In this document: positions 21,640 to 32,870 of the stretch, piece by piece | Layout of the letters: each line of letters starts with the position of its first letter | Numbering within the stretch: position 1 is the stretch's first letter | Origin: Topomyia yanbarensis | Lineage: Eukaryota; Arthropoda; Insecta; Diptera; Culicidae | DNA length: 64,000 bases | Assembly (NCBI RefSeq): GCF_030247195.1 | Contig: NC_080671.1 | Location: 413,860,044-413,924,043 of the forward strand | Direction: 5' to 3' | The notes under the pieces: generated by a model | What the model saw: the letters and a program-made list of their open reading frames with translations, nothing else | Database searches by the model: none | What the model was told of the DNA's origin: nothing | Translations under genes and position numbers: made by a program

Positions 21640-22560
21640 AACACTTGACTGGTTGTAAATAGTGGTTTGGCCACTACTCGGGTTCGTCTTTGTCCGGCGG
21701 ACCCTTCTTTTCAGGGCGACTTAGGTGTCTACCGGAATTTTGGATTTTCGTAACACAACAGAAAAGGTAAATAAACAAATAAAAATTTAACTTTACCGTT
21801 TTTTTTTCCACCGATCCCTCTTCACAGCACAATACACTGCGTCGTTGATTACAGATGACGGACTGGCGGGCGAGTTTCTCCGTACGGCCGAGACAACAAC
21901 GGCCTGGTCTGTCTCTGTTGGCTGCTCCAGCAGCGGTTCTTGTCGTTTAGCTAGGCAGGTGAGCTTGGCTCCTTTGGTGGAACCTCCCTAGCGACGTTGG
22001 CGACTAATCACCCGATCGTCTACTCGCCGTAAACGATCCCGGAAGTCAATGCAGTGCGCTTCCCAGGGGGAACCTTTATCCAACCTGCTTCGTTCTCCTT
22101 GTCAATTAGCAATAGAGGAGAGCTTGGCTCGTTTGACTTATCATCTATAGCGAGAACGGTCGATGTCACGGTTCATTTTCGTTTATCCGAGGAAGTGGGT
22201 ACACTCCTCCATACTTAGCTAACCCCTGTTGACGAACCGACACCGTTATTGTCACTGGTGCCCGAATCACACGCCGGCACTTTTCGTTTGCCGTCATACG
22301 CGCGCGCTGAAACCTTTTTGAGTGGCGGAAAACTGTCCCGGAAAAAAAAACTTGTAACGAACGTCTGTCGATTGCCGTGGTTCGTCACTATCTCATCAAA
22401 AATCGATGACCGCCTTCCTCCACGACCACAACAAAACGTTCAATGGAATCGTCTCATAACTGTCATTCCAATCTGCAGCATAGTCAACACACTTATTGTA
22501 GCAAGAGGAGAGCGGTGGCCTATCTAAGCCCTATGTTATTTATACACAAATCTTCAACAA
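21640..22560. other. GC-richer unassigned segment
   Basis: Base composition and CG content are higher than in flanking DNA. Two related phrases, GGTGAGCTTGGCTCCTTTGG (about 21959) and GAGAGCTTGGCTCGTTTGA (about 22117), suggest internal repetition. The 92-codon frame at 22249-22527 has no recognisable domain. It might be an LTR-like or regulatory fragment; not supported further. Confidence 0.35.
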
Positions 22561-22654
22561 AAATTACTACGCCTATTTATACAACCCAAACCGTTCATAA
22601 ACGCTAAACTGAACTTAGCTTAACCCGTAGTTGCAGTTCGTGATTGACCGAATG

Positions 22655-22726
22655 AGTAAAAATGCACAATGAACCAACAGAATGTTACATGGGAGAAATA
22701 AAGCACTCTCACTGTGCATTTTTACT
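22655..22726. repeat. 72-bp hairpin with 14-bp perfect arms
   Basis: AGTAAAAATGCACA at 22655-22668 is the exact complement of 22713-22726, with a 44-nt loop. Possibly the remnant of a very short MITE. No target duplication seen. Confidence 0.6.
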
Positions 22727-22744
22727 GACTTATATTTTAATAAA

Positions 22745-22925
22745 CTGGTCAATAACGACGCCGGCTACGATCAAGACTGTTCCACCGAGGAAGGGAAGGA
22801 ATGTTAGTTCGACACTTGCTTTGGCCAGAGATGGAGACTACCTCTGCATCTCTTCGAGAATCATAGGACAAGAATTGTGTTAGTAGGCAAGGAAAAAGAT
22901 CAGGATATATCTTGGTAGACAATAC
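22745..22925 (-). mobile_element. tRNA-derived SINE, family C, body fragment
   Basis: Matches the body of the copy at 19563-19890: GGAAGGGAAGGAATGTTAGT versus GGAAAGGGGAGGGATGTTAG, followed by CGACACTTGCTTT versus CGATACTTGCTTT. The tRNA-like head is missing or unrecognisable. Confidence 0.65.
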
Positions 22926-23789
22926 GATCTGGGCAGTACGCCCTAACATATTCGCAATTAATTTCCAAGATGTCAATCACTCAAAACTCAAACGCTGGTG
23001 ATCTCACCTATGATGAACGGAAAGCGCTATCTAAAGACCGAGAACGGTTTCATATAACTTTTCGGAACATTTACGATAAACATCAATAATTACTATAAAA
23101 GATGAGCTAGTGCACATTCACACAAAGCAAGTCCACACAACTCAAATCCACTAAACCTAGACAAACAAATCCACTTGCACTTTTTCTTGCCATTTTTACA
23201 CGGATTTATCGGTCAGCGATCACCACACACTTACACTTTCAAGAAAAATATTTCATTTATGTTGAGCTACTCCGGAAACGGACTGAAAACTAAAGTAAAA
23301 AGTTCTTCATTCAAGAATCCAATCCATAACTGTGCCAAAAGATAAACAAAACATATGCACAGAGTGACCAGATTTACCTTTTTAATTTCACTAGATTCAC
23401 TAAATGTTTTGGTAGGTTTTTAATATTGTTGGGCCTGTAGGATTTTATGCCTAGCAGAAGAAGAAAACTAGTTGTAGTGTCGGCGGCGCCCAATGGCAAC
23501 AATAATCTGCAACTTACCACAGACAGGAGCAAAAAAAAACTTCGGCAGTCCCGCTCGATTTTCTGATAATCGGTAGCAGTCCGTACTTCTCCCTGTTGCT
23601 ACTGTGGACCTCAGTTGTCATAATGAGGGGTGTGCAAACGGCTTTTTTGCCTATCGGTAATAATCGGAGACCACAGTATAAAACCAAATCGTAATTTTTG
23701 CATGCAATCTTCCATGCAAAAAACTTTGTCATGAAATGCACTATCCCAGCTAAGACCCAGTTAAACTCATTTCGGAACCGGTTCGGATT

Positions 23790-24065
23790 TATTAATGGAG
23801 TCATTATGGATTCCAAATCAAATGCAACAACCGATTCCGACTCAGAATCGGTTGTTGCATTTGATTTGGAATCCATACTGACTCCATTCAGGATTCCGAA
23901 TCAAATTCCGAATGGTTTGACCGGGGATCAGCTGGAAAATCAACCGGAATGCCGGCCGGCTCCAACACGCACACCAGCTCCAGTGACAACCAATTCTAGT
24001 TAGAATCAGTTACGTCACTGGAGCCGGAATACGATCTAGAACCAGCCAGAACTCCGGCTCATTTC
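23790..24065. repeat. Foldback region with 32-bp perfect palindrome arms
   Basis: 23806-23837 and 23845-23876 are perfect complements around a 7-nt loop. Similarity continues outward for about 20-40 bp with mismatches. GATTCCGAATC-type words recur, and a second inverted pair (CTCCAGTGAC / GTCACTGGAG) lies at 23970-24025. The palindrome makes the same peptide (SKSNATTDS...) readable on both strands, so those frames are not genes. Confidence 0.8.
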
Positions 24066-25090
24066 CGAGCCCCACTGGAATATTCCACCCGTTTTCCGAC
24101 TTCAAACGAATATTGGTGGAAGTGCTTTTTCGGGCATTATAAATCCACTTAACCTGGATGTTTTATATAGTGACTGAAATTGTACGTGATTTATAGTGTG
24201 TTTAATTATACTCCCCCGTTTGATGGATCCTTCGGTGGGACAGTCTCTGGATAGAGGTTATGTTATTAAATCAGACAATAGGAACTATTTTCTATCCAAA
24301 TGCAGTCGATATCCGCGACCTCGTATTCCTCTCTTGTGCTCGATGCAAACTCAACTTTTTTTCACTTTTCAACTATTTTTAACTACAAAAACACCATCAT
24401 AACTTGATTTTTGTTTTCAATTGAAAGCACATATCTGCACCATCCGCGACGAGGGGTCCAACCAGCTATACTGCTCTTTATTCCATAGACATTCTTTTGT
24501 TTAGGAAACTTTAGAAAGAACCAAAAACTAAACAAGATCTTATCTTTTTGGAGTGATCGTGTACTACTTATAAACTATGCTTTACAGGTTGCAGCGAATC
24601 CTAGACCTTATACCTTTCTAAACCTCCAACTCCGTGACACCTATGGGAGAGTCTCCCAAAACCGTTCAAAAACGCGAAACTATATAAAAATTTACAAATT
24701 TAACGCGAACGTTACAAAACAGCGGTGAGCATAATTTTACGTAAACAATACACTCTACGGAGAGAGTACGCAAGAATAGGTATATTTCCACCCAGTGCTT
24801 AATTGTTACCCTGACGGGTTACACGGTTCACCGGTGAACCCGGAATATTGTCCCAGAGGGTCACTTTTATAAAATCGCAAATCTTCATCATACAACATAT
24901 CAAAAACATCTGTTGAGCTTCACAAGTTGTTTGAAGGTATTCAAAAAAAGGCCATCGGGTCCCTTTGACATATTATTAATTGGTCAACTCTACCAAAAAA
25001 AAATGCGGTGATCCTAACCCGAGCGTTTAGGTGTTGATATGAAGAGCCAACAAATAATCCCATTGAATTTTAAGCACCAGAGTTTTTTCT
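24066..25090. other. Unassigned AT-rich sequence
   Basis: No coding frame over 70 codons and no terminal repeats recognised. Confidence 0.4.
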
Positions 25091-25094
25091 TTTC

Positions 25095-25965
25095 CTTAAA
25101 GCTTCAACCTCGAGGGTCATTCGCCTTTTTGAAATAAAATTATGCATTTCAAAAATACAATACAATTTAGAATTCAAAATAGATACAAAAAATAAATAAT
25201 CGAATATTACTTCCGTCGTCAATCCTGGGCGAAATGTTTTACGCTTCTTGTGTTAATTTTCTTTCTTGGTGGCGAGCAATGGCCAGGTTTATCCTCTGCC
25301 GCTTGCTGATCATTCTTTCTACCTTCTCCCTCGCCCGTCGTTGCGTCCATGTCGTCGTTGCTAGAGCTTTAATTTTCGCCATTAGATGTTTTGTGTTTTT
25401 GTGTTTTCGAGTGACTCTGGTATAGCCGTCTACTTTCTTATTTATTTCTTCCCTAGGTATTTGCTTGGGGATACTGTGGAATATTTTTGGCCGGTTGTCT
25501 GTGGTGTGTCAGGCTGCTTGGTAGTGTTGGTTGTAGTATATGATTTTTTAGTTGCTTAAGCACATGGCTTACCGCAATGTGCCCTTTGGTTACAAAACTA
25601 GCACGTCGGCGTCTACGTGGGATCATTTAGTTAAAACCTTGAGAGGATCTGTCCTCGAAGGCCAAGGAAAAAATTTCTCCAAGTGTCGTTTGTGAAGGAT
25701 TCCACTTCTTCCTATAGGCGATTTTCTGTTCGATCAAGGTCCATGTATACGGCGATCTTGGTTTTGGTGTTTTCATATTCGACGTCGTGTTTCGTGTTGT
25801 TCTTCACTATGAAGTTCGCTGTCACGGCTAAAGAGTCGAAGTTTATTAGAACTACTTGTCTCGTATGATGTAATTGTATGTGGGACACTTCTGTAAGCAC
25901 GAGTTCCAATGATCCACCTCGCGCACTGTAGGTCGAAGACGGTTTTGCGAAAAGTCAGTCGCCAT
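25095..25965 (-). pseudogene. Gag-like ORF1 with zinc knuckle, ORF1-only element, copy 2
   Basis: Minus-strand ORF1 starts at ATG 25965-25963 (MATDFSQNRLRPTVREVDHW). A frameshift leads to a conserved N-terminal domain (IQLHHTRQVVLINFDSLAV...KIAVYMDLDRTENRL). A CX2CX4HX4C knuckle follows at 25562-25603 (C-stop-FCNQRAHCGKPC), then a Thr/Pro linker and a MDATTGEGEGRK...PPRKKINTRS tail ending near 25210. About 75 bp later the element ends in GGCGAATGACCC. This is a retroelement gag: N-terminal domain, one visible knuckle, charged tail. It has at least four stops or shifts and seems shortened between the N-terminal domain and the knuckle. No ORF2 is present before the tail, as in copy 1. Confidence 0.72.
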
Positions 25966-26334
25966 TGTGTTCTCTCGTAGTGGGCAAAATTTATTTTGTG
26001 ATTCACTTATTTCACTCGCAGTTCGAAACAGTGAGAATTTGCTGATCTATAATTTACACGGTTAATATTTTTCGTATGCGTTCTGTTCACAAGCGGTGCG
26101 TTTTTTGACTTCTGATTTGTACGAGATGAGGAAGCAAATTGGAAGCACCAGAGGTAAACGCTAAACTCATTAAAACGATAGAATCACAGGAACCTTAAGT
26201 AGCACCACAAATGCCAATGACAAAATTGATTACTGGCGAGTGCAATTCGTATTTGTATGTAAACAGCTATAAAAAAATAAAATACTATGATCAAGTGTTT
26301 CATTTTTTGGGTTTTTTAAAGACTTTTTTGGTGG

Positions 26335-26412
26335 TTATTCGAATGGTGGGTTCGCTCCCTTCAAACCTCTGTGAACTGGTCAAGGGACCAGAAATCGACA
26401 GACTTCAATAGC
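26335..26412 (+). repeat. SINE-B companion module, copy 2
   Basis: GGGTTCGCTCCCTTCAAACC through GGGACCAGAAATCGACAGAC, matching the minus strand of 16325-16405. It is joined here more closely to the family-B head than at the other site. Confidence 0.55.
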
Positions 26413-26425
26413 TTCTTCCTAGGAC

Positions 26426-26590
26426 GTCATCATAGCCCAGGGATAGCATGCGGGTTTGTGCATTGAGCTGGAGTCCCAAGGGTTGCAGGTTCGAATCCTG
26501 CCTCAGGAGTAATTTTTTTTAACATAATTGCTTTCGTTTAGTTTACCATTGCGATCTGTTGGATCCCACAAAAAATCTGCACCCTATACT
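26426..26590 (+). mobile_element. tRNA-derived SINE, family B, copy 2
   Basis: A-box-like TAGCCCAGGGATAGCATGC and B box GGTTCGAATCC at about 26485-26500, followed by AGTAATTTTTTTTAACATAATTGC and TTTCGTTTAGTTTACCATT. Parallel to 38155-38312 and the complement of 15990-16140. A short T run after the B-box arm may act as a Pol III stop. Confidence 0.8.
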
Positions 26591-26744
26591 TATAAATAGT
26601 CAACATTACCAAATATGAAGTAAATTGGTCAAATTGTTAGTGACATAACAAGATTCAACCAATCGAAATCACTATGGCATCAGGAATGTAAGTAGAAACG
26701 ATTCGTTGAAAAAGGCGAACTGAAGGATCCAAAAAGCCAGCAAG

Positions 26745-28072
26745 GAAGAACAGAAGAAGAGAAGAACAGAAGAACAGAAGAACAGAAGAACAGAAGAACA
26801 GAAGAACAGAAGAACAGAAGAACAGAAGAACAGAAGAACAGAAGAACAGAAGAACAGAAGAACAGAAGAATAGAAGAATAGAAGAACAGAAGAACAGAAG
26901 AACAGAAGAACAGAAGAACAGAAGAACAGAAGAACAGAAGAACAGAAGAACAGAAGAACAGAAGAACAGAAGAACAGAAGAACAGAAGAACAGAAGAACA
27001 GAAGAACAGAAGAACAGAAGAACAGAAGAACAGAAGAACAGAAGAACAGAAGAACAGAAGAACAGAAGAACAGAAGAACAGAAGAACAGAAGAACAGAAG
27101 AACAGAAGAACAGAAGAACAGAAGAACAGAAGAACAGAAGAACAGAAGAACAGAAGAACAGAAGAACAGAAGAACAGAAGAACAGAAGAACAGAAGAACA
27201 GAAGAACAGAAGAACAGAAGAACAGAAGAACAGAAGAACAGAAGAACAGAAGAACAGAAGAACAGAAGAACAGAAGAACAGAAGAACAGAAGAACAGAAG
27301 AACAGAAGAACAGAAGAACAGAAGAACAGAAGAACAGAAGAACAGAAGAACAGAAGAACAGAAGAACAGAAGAACAGAAGAACAGAAGAACAGAAGAACA
27401 GAAGAACAGAAGAACAGAAGAACAGAAGAACAGAAGAACAGAAGAACAGAAGAACAGAAGAACAGAAGAACAGAAGAACAGAAGAACAGAAGAACAGAAG
27501 TACAGAAGAACAGAAGAACAGAAGAACAGAAGAACAGAAGAACAGAAGAACAGAAGAACAGAAGAACAGAAGAACAGAAGAACAGAAGAACAGAAGAACA
27601 GAAGAACAGAAGAACAGAAGAACAGAAGAACAGAAGAACAGAAGAACAGAAGAACAGAAGAACAGAAGTACAGAAGAACAGAAGAACAGAAGAACAGAAG
27701 AACAGAAGAACAGAAGAACAGAAGAACAGAAGAACAGAAGAACAGAAGAACAGAAGAACAGAAGAACAGAAGAACAGAAGAACAGAAGAACAGAAGAACA
27801 GAAGAACAGAAGAACAGAAGAACAGAAGAACAGAAGAACAGAAGAACAGAAGAACAGAAGAACAGAAGAACAGAAGAACAGAAGAACAGAAGAACAGAAG
27901 AACAGAAGAACAGAAGAACAGAAGAACAGAAGAACAGAAGAATAGAAGAACAGAAGAACAGAAGAACAGAAAAACAGAAAAACAGAAAAACAGAAGAACA
28001 GAAAAAAAGAAAAACAGAAAAACAGAAAAACAGAAGAACAGAAAAACAGAAGAACAAAAGAGCAGAAGACGG
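26745..28072. repeat. 8-bp satellite AACAGAAG, about 165 copies
   Basis: About 1.3 kb of period-8 repeat. The core from 26762 to 27969 keeps perfect phase with almost no changes: a few AATAGAAG units near 26870 and 27940, and TACAGAAG at about 27500 and 27668. The distal 100 bp drifts to AAAAACAG. Because 8 is not a multiple of 3, all three minus frames read the same LLFFCSSV octapeptide, giving three overlapping 475-491-codon frames. These are products of the repeat and not proteins. Confidence 0.97.
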
Positions 28073-28099
28073 AAAAAGAGAACAATACTGCACCACCAA

Positions 28100-30400
28100 A
28101 CATTCTCAAACTGAACTGCTTTACAGATTTGAAAAGTTACAGGTTGAAAACTCATTTTCGTGAATATTTTAGTTTCCAGTGCGATCGTCTAGTAAATTTT
28201 CCTAGCAAACGGCGCCAACAGACTGTAGTACATTGTTTGAACTATCTCATTTAGCTTGAACTTAATACAAACTTTGATTGTATTTCTTCCGTTTGGAAGA
28301 AAATAACACAGCAAGCAAACTCAAATACCCGTCTGTGCCGGTGCCAATGCCGCTTCTCTCTGTGTGAAAAGCCAAAGTTTTTCCTCTGCCATTTCAACAT
28401 GTGCCAAATTACGGAGGAATACCGTGAGACTCCTAGCGGGAGTAGGGAACAGAACGTTGGCAAGATTATTGAAGTTGTGTACCAACAGGTAGAGTCATTT
28501 GATGCTGTAGAATAATTTTCCCAATAAATAAGTTGCTGTATTCAAAACATGGTTGGCGAAACAGGTATTTCGTAGAGTATGATATCAATCAGTTTCACGG
28601 AATGTAATATTAGTGTCGGACTTCCATAAGTTTTGGGAAAGTATTTAACCTCTAACATGATAACGACATGCAACTTTCTATTGATACCTTTTTCGACGAC
28701 TGGAACGACGATACTGTCATACATTCAATTACCGGATATGATGACCCGTCAAAAGTGACTTTCTGACAACTAAACCCATTTCATTTCCGTTTCTTCTATG
28801 CCCAACCAAGGAAGGCAGAATCTGGCTTGCACGCAAGTTAATTAGCGGATACGCGTTGGTGTTATTGTGTTTGATGCCGCTAGTGATGATAATGATTGAT
28901 GATGATGATGATGATGATTTCGATAATTTTAATAATAAGTGCAACAACAAAATTCAATTGAACAACTTGTTTCCAACAAAAAGTAGCAGTCTGCTATCTC
29001 TATGCAATCACTTGCTATGAAAAAATAATAAGGTCGTCGTAAAGTTCAAAGTTTTGCACAACAGGCGAAACAAACGAAAAGAAAGGTGGTTGCACATGGA
29101 AGGTCACCGAGACTCTAACGTAGTTGGTTTTTGTTTTTTTTTTTGGCTGACTATGGATGTATGGTAACTATGTAACTTTCCAAAGTAGTTTCACCGAAAA
29201 GGAAGGGTGCCAATATTTGCTTCATTCAGGAACAAATCCGAAAGCACAAAAAGGTGCAAAGAAAAGGGTGGTCAAAAGTTCAGATAAGTTTGTTTCAAGA
29301 TGATAAGCTCAAGGGATTGTTATCGGACCGGTTGTTGTCTGGCAGTAATCCAATCAAATATTACCAGAATAATTTAAAATGTACATGCTGGAGGGGAAAT
29401 GAAACAAACTTTTGGTCGTTCGATTAGCTTATTTTGCGGTGGGCTGGATTGTTTCTTTGAAAAAGAATAATATAGACGCTAATTTGAAATCGAACCCAGA
29501 TCGTCTAGTGCATTGTCAACCACACTACGCCAGTACTCTAATCATTTTAGATTTAAAATCGGAGCTTTTGACGCCTTGTTCGTGATCGGATTAAAAGTAT
29601 GAAATAAAACTGTTTCGTTTAGTCGTCTAATCTGAGCTGGTTTCTTTCGTTTAATGAATTTCCCGGAAACCCAATTTATTCATGGTGATGGATTGAATAA
29701 AATATACATCAGAAACTTCTCACTTTAATAATTCACAAGCCAGCGAAAGCTTTCCACTCACTATAGGCAAGATTAGCCGCACTTTTTGAAACATGATATT
29801 GCTTGAGGGGGAAGCGGGTGGTCAAATCTATCAAGCTTAATTGAAACGATTCGTTTTGTTCGGAGTATCCTTATTTCCCCCCGTAGAATGGACCGTTCCA
29901 TCACCAAGAGCTGCTCTGTATCTTCACATTGCCAGACTGCGATGATTAGTGGAAAATTTTGCAATCATCCAAACCAGGGTGATACCCTCTGGCACCTCGG
30001 GGTCGAACAAAAAGAAAGAAAATGCTTCACTCTGATGAGCTTTTTAGTTCACGTTTAATCTTGAACCTGAGATAAAGAAGCCGACCCCTGTTGACTCACG
30101 ATTGAAAGCTTTTCATAATTAATCACTAATCAAGCTCCATTTAAGTAGATATCTTGGACGTTCCTTTGCGGAATTTTGCTGTTTCACAGTCGATTCGCTC
30201 TGCCTGCGTCAATCAGTAGATATCGGATTACCTGAGTTAATTTAATGTTGCTGCTCGGTTAAATTTAGCACGCCTTGGTGGTTGCGGTGAAGACGGAAAA
30301 GTTATATTTATGAGAGAGCTCAGCACTGTCGAATTAATTGATTATCTGAAATGGGGTTAACCTCAAGATGATAATTAACATGTTACATTTCTTATAAAAG
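28100..30400. other. Unassigned sequence with a short (GAT)n run
   Basis: 2.3 kb without a supported gene. A short GAT/ATG trinucleotide tract lies at 28887-28918. Frames of 60-73 codons show no domain or splice context. Confidence 0.4.
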
Positions 30401-30417
30401 AAATGTATAGAATTCGC

Positions 30418-30497
30418 TCAAACTTTCAAGATTTTTTCCGAGGCCCGGAGGGCCGAGTCTTATATACCAATCGACTCAGCTCGACGATTTGGGACAA

Positions 30498-30549
<52 letters not shown>

Positions 30550-31310
30550 TGTGTGTGTGTGTATGTAACGGACAAATTCTCATTCGTGTTTCTCAGCAAT
30601 GGCTGAACCGATCTTATCCAAACCAATTTTAAATGAAAGAACTAAAAAACAGTATGAACGCTATTAATTTGTTTTTGATTCTGATGTTTAGTTTCCAAGA
30701 TATGAATGTTTGAATGCGTAAAAATGGCGTTTTTTGCAGTTTTTTTGAATTATCTGCCGAAATTGATAATATAGATTAACAATTTATATGTTTCTAGACA
30801 GCTTTAACGAATACCTTTCGAACAAGCTATAGATTGTTGAAATCGGACTATTATCAAAAGAGATATTTAACATTAAATGCGGACGAAAGATTTTTATCAT
30901 TTCCCATTGCCAGAAATATGACCAAAAACATGTAATCTATTATTAACGCCAAAACGGCTTATTTTAGATCAATAGTATCTTCGGAGAATTTAATGGAGGA
31001 AATATGCCCTTTCTTTTGGTATTGTGCTTTTGCTGATTGATCCCCCTATGAGTGAGATATTTTCACAAATTTTCTTGGAAGTGATTATATCGAAATGATG
31101 CCTTCTACAAATTTGTAGCTCTTACTTTTGCGAATAACTTTACTGAAGACTTCAAATATCTATTTTGAATACTTTAAAAGTTATGGCTTGTTGTTTGTGG
31201 ATTACGCTTTGTCGCCTATTTATTGTTCAATATAGAAATAATCCATTGAAATAGGCCAAACATTATTTCGACAAATCGAATTTTGTATTTCATTTTTCTA
31301 TCTACAACCG
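30418..31310 (+). repeat. Dispersed repeat family F2, copy with (GT)n
   Basis: Shares with 35998-36200 the phrases GAGGCCCGGAGGGCCGA, TATACCAATCGACTCAG and TTTCTCAGCAATGGCTGAACCGAT. A GT microsatellite (30500-30565) stands where the other copies have a GTGTGTATGT tract. The downstream part (30650-31310) is AT-rich and non-coding. Confidence 0.7.
30500..30565. repeat. (GT)n microsatellite
   Basis: About 31 GT units with two interruptions, embedded in a family-F2 copy at the position where other copies carry a GTGTATGT tract. Confidence 0.95.
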
Positions 31311-31479
31311 CTAGAAATAATCACCGAACACTTCCAAGTTGTCTGGAAGGAACTTGATAACTTATCAGTGCAAAAATGTTCATTTGTGCGAACCTTCTGA
31401 CAGCAATTTTTCTAACTAATGACCATCGGATCGATCTGAAACATATCGGAAAATGAAAAGCGAAATAAATAACTCCAAG

Positions 31480-32862
31480 CAATGGCGTAGCCCAGAGAAG
31501 GTTTTGGGGTTTAACACCATACAACGCTCACCACCCCCCTCCCCCCCACCACACCCAAAAAAAATATTGGATTGAAGTTGAAAATTTATTGATGCAGACT
31601 GATTTAATTCAATATTACAATAACAAGAATCGAGATCGGAAAATGTCTGTGTGTGTATGTATGTGTGTATGTGGAAAAAATGTGACCTCTGTTTCTCAGA
31701 GATGGCTGGACCGATTTGCACAAAGTTAGTCTCAAATGAACAACCTTCCCATCGGCTGCTATTGAATTTTTTATTGATTGGACTTCCGGTTCCGGAGTTA
31801 CGAGTTGAAGAGTGCAATCACACAGCAAATTTCCATATAAACTGAAATGAAAAATTTTCAAAATCAAATTTGTATTTTTGATGCCAAATGACTTTAAATG
31901 CATGAAACATTGAGATGTTTGACAAAAATTGACTTTTTTTGGACTTTGGTACATTTTTGTCTTTCTCATATAGAAAGGTTATGCAATCACTCTAAAAATC
32001 GTCAATCATACCGGCCCGGAGGGAGTATGCAGTGAGGGGTTGCTACTTTAAAATCAAAACTAGTTTAAAATTTCTTAACAAGTTGAAAATTTTCGGCCGG
32101 ATCTGGACCTCCCGGACCTTTCTCCATGATCCGCCGCTGGTTTCAAGCGATGTTTCAGTATCACATAGTATCTCAAGATCGTGGCTGTCGATCCATTGTA
32201 TGTATGTGCAAATCGTACTGAACATGTAATATTCATTTCCACCATTGTATTGAACATAACCAGCCATGGAATCGTAGTCTGGACAAATGAGACAAGCACA
32301 ATTGCACCACTAGGTGGATTAAGACAGGTTTTTTTTGGGAATGCGTCGAGTTGAGACGAAAACGTAATATGATTAATAACGAAGATAACACTTTCCGAAT
32401 GTAGAGAGAAATTTATGAAAAATAACGATGTCCATTCGATTCTAGCAGGTTCTGATCGATTTTGATGAGCATTTGATTTTTGTTGTATGACCAATTATAT
32501 GTATAGGTCAAATGTTTAAAATCAGTAATTTAAGGTCAAGATAGCATCATTTTGAAACCGCCAACTTCGGAGGTTTAGTATCTTCGATGAGTTTTACAAA
32601 CGTTAAACAGCGCATCATTTGATAAAATAATTTTGACGGTATATCGTCCAAGAAGTATTTATGGTTTTCTCAGGTTAATATTCATGACTACAATAAAGTC
32701 TCAAAAAATTCGCTAGACACGAACTCTGTTACTATTTTCTGAAAAATTATTTCTGCATAATTTTAAAACTTCAAAAATTACGGTTTCGGAATTATGCCGT
32801 TTGGGCAGTATGATCGATTTTCACCAAACCCCCACCAAACCGAATTTCTGGCTACGCCGCTG
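31480..32862. mobile_element. hAT-like element with nested F2 repeat
   Basis: The left end CAATGGCGTAGCCCAGA and the complement of the right end, CAGCGGCGTAGCCAGA, are matching hAT-type termini. They are flanked by ACTCCAAG (31472-31479) and ACTTCAAG (32863-32870), a 7/8 match. Most of the interior (31600-32336) is a family-F2 copy, so a non-autonomous hAT element seems to have received a later insertion or captured the repeat. No transposase frame. Confidence 0.8.
31600..32336 (+). repeat. Dispersed repeat family F2, copy nested in hAT-like element
   Basis: Contains GTCTGTGTGTGTATGTATG, TTTCTCAGAGATGGCTGGACC, the 19-bp palindrome CTTTCTCATATAGAAAG at about 31965, and the family right end CAATTGCACCACTAGGTGG at about 32303. 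Two F2 modules appear joined at the palindrome. Confidence 0.75.
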
Positions 32863-32870
32863 ACTTCAAG

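Noticed and set aside
23352..23400. Possible hAT terminus CAGAGTGACCAGATTTACC
   Set aside because: No matching inverted end or flanking duplication found nearby.
23514..24003. 120- and 101-codon frames sharing one peptide on opposite strands
   Set aside because: The shared peptide is caused by the perfect palindrome at 23806-23876.
26426..26510. Functional tRNA gene
   Set aside because: A and B boxes are present but no full acceptor and anticodon stems. Repeated SINE context explains it.
26655..28155. Three overlapping minus-strand frames of 475-491 codons
   Set aside because: All read LLFFCSSV repeats produced by the 8-bp satellite in each frame. They have no independent coding evidence.
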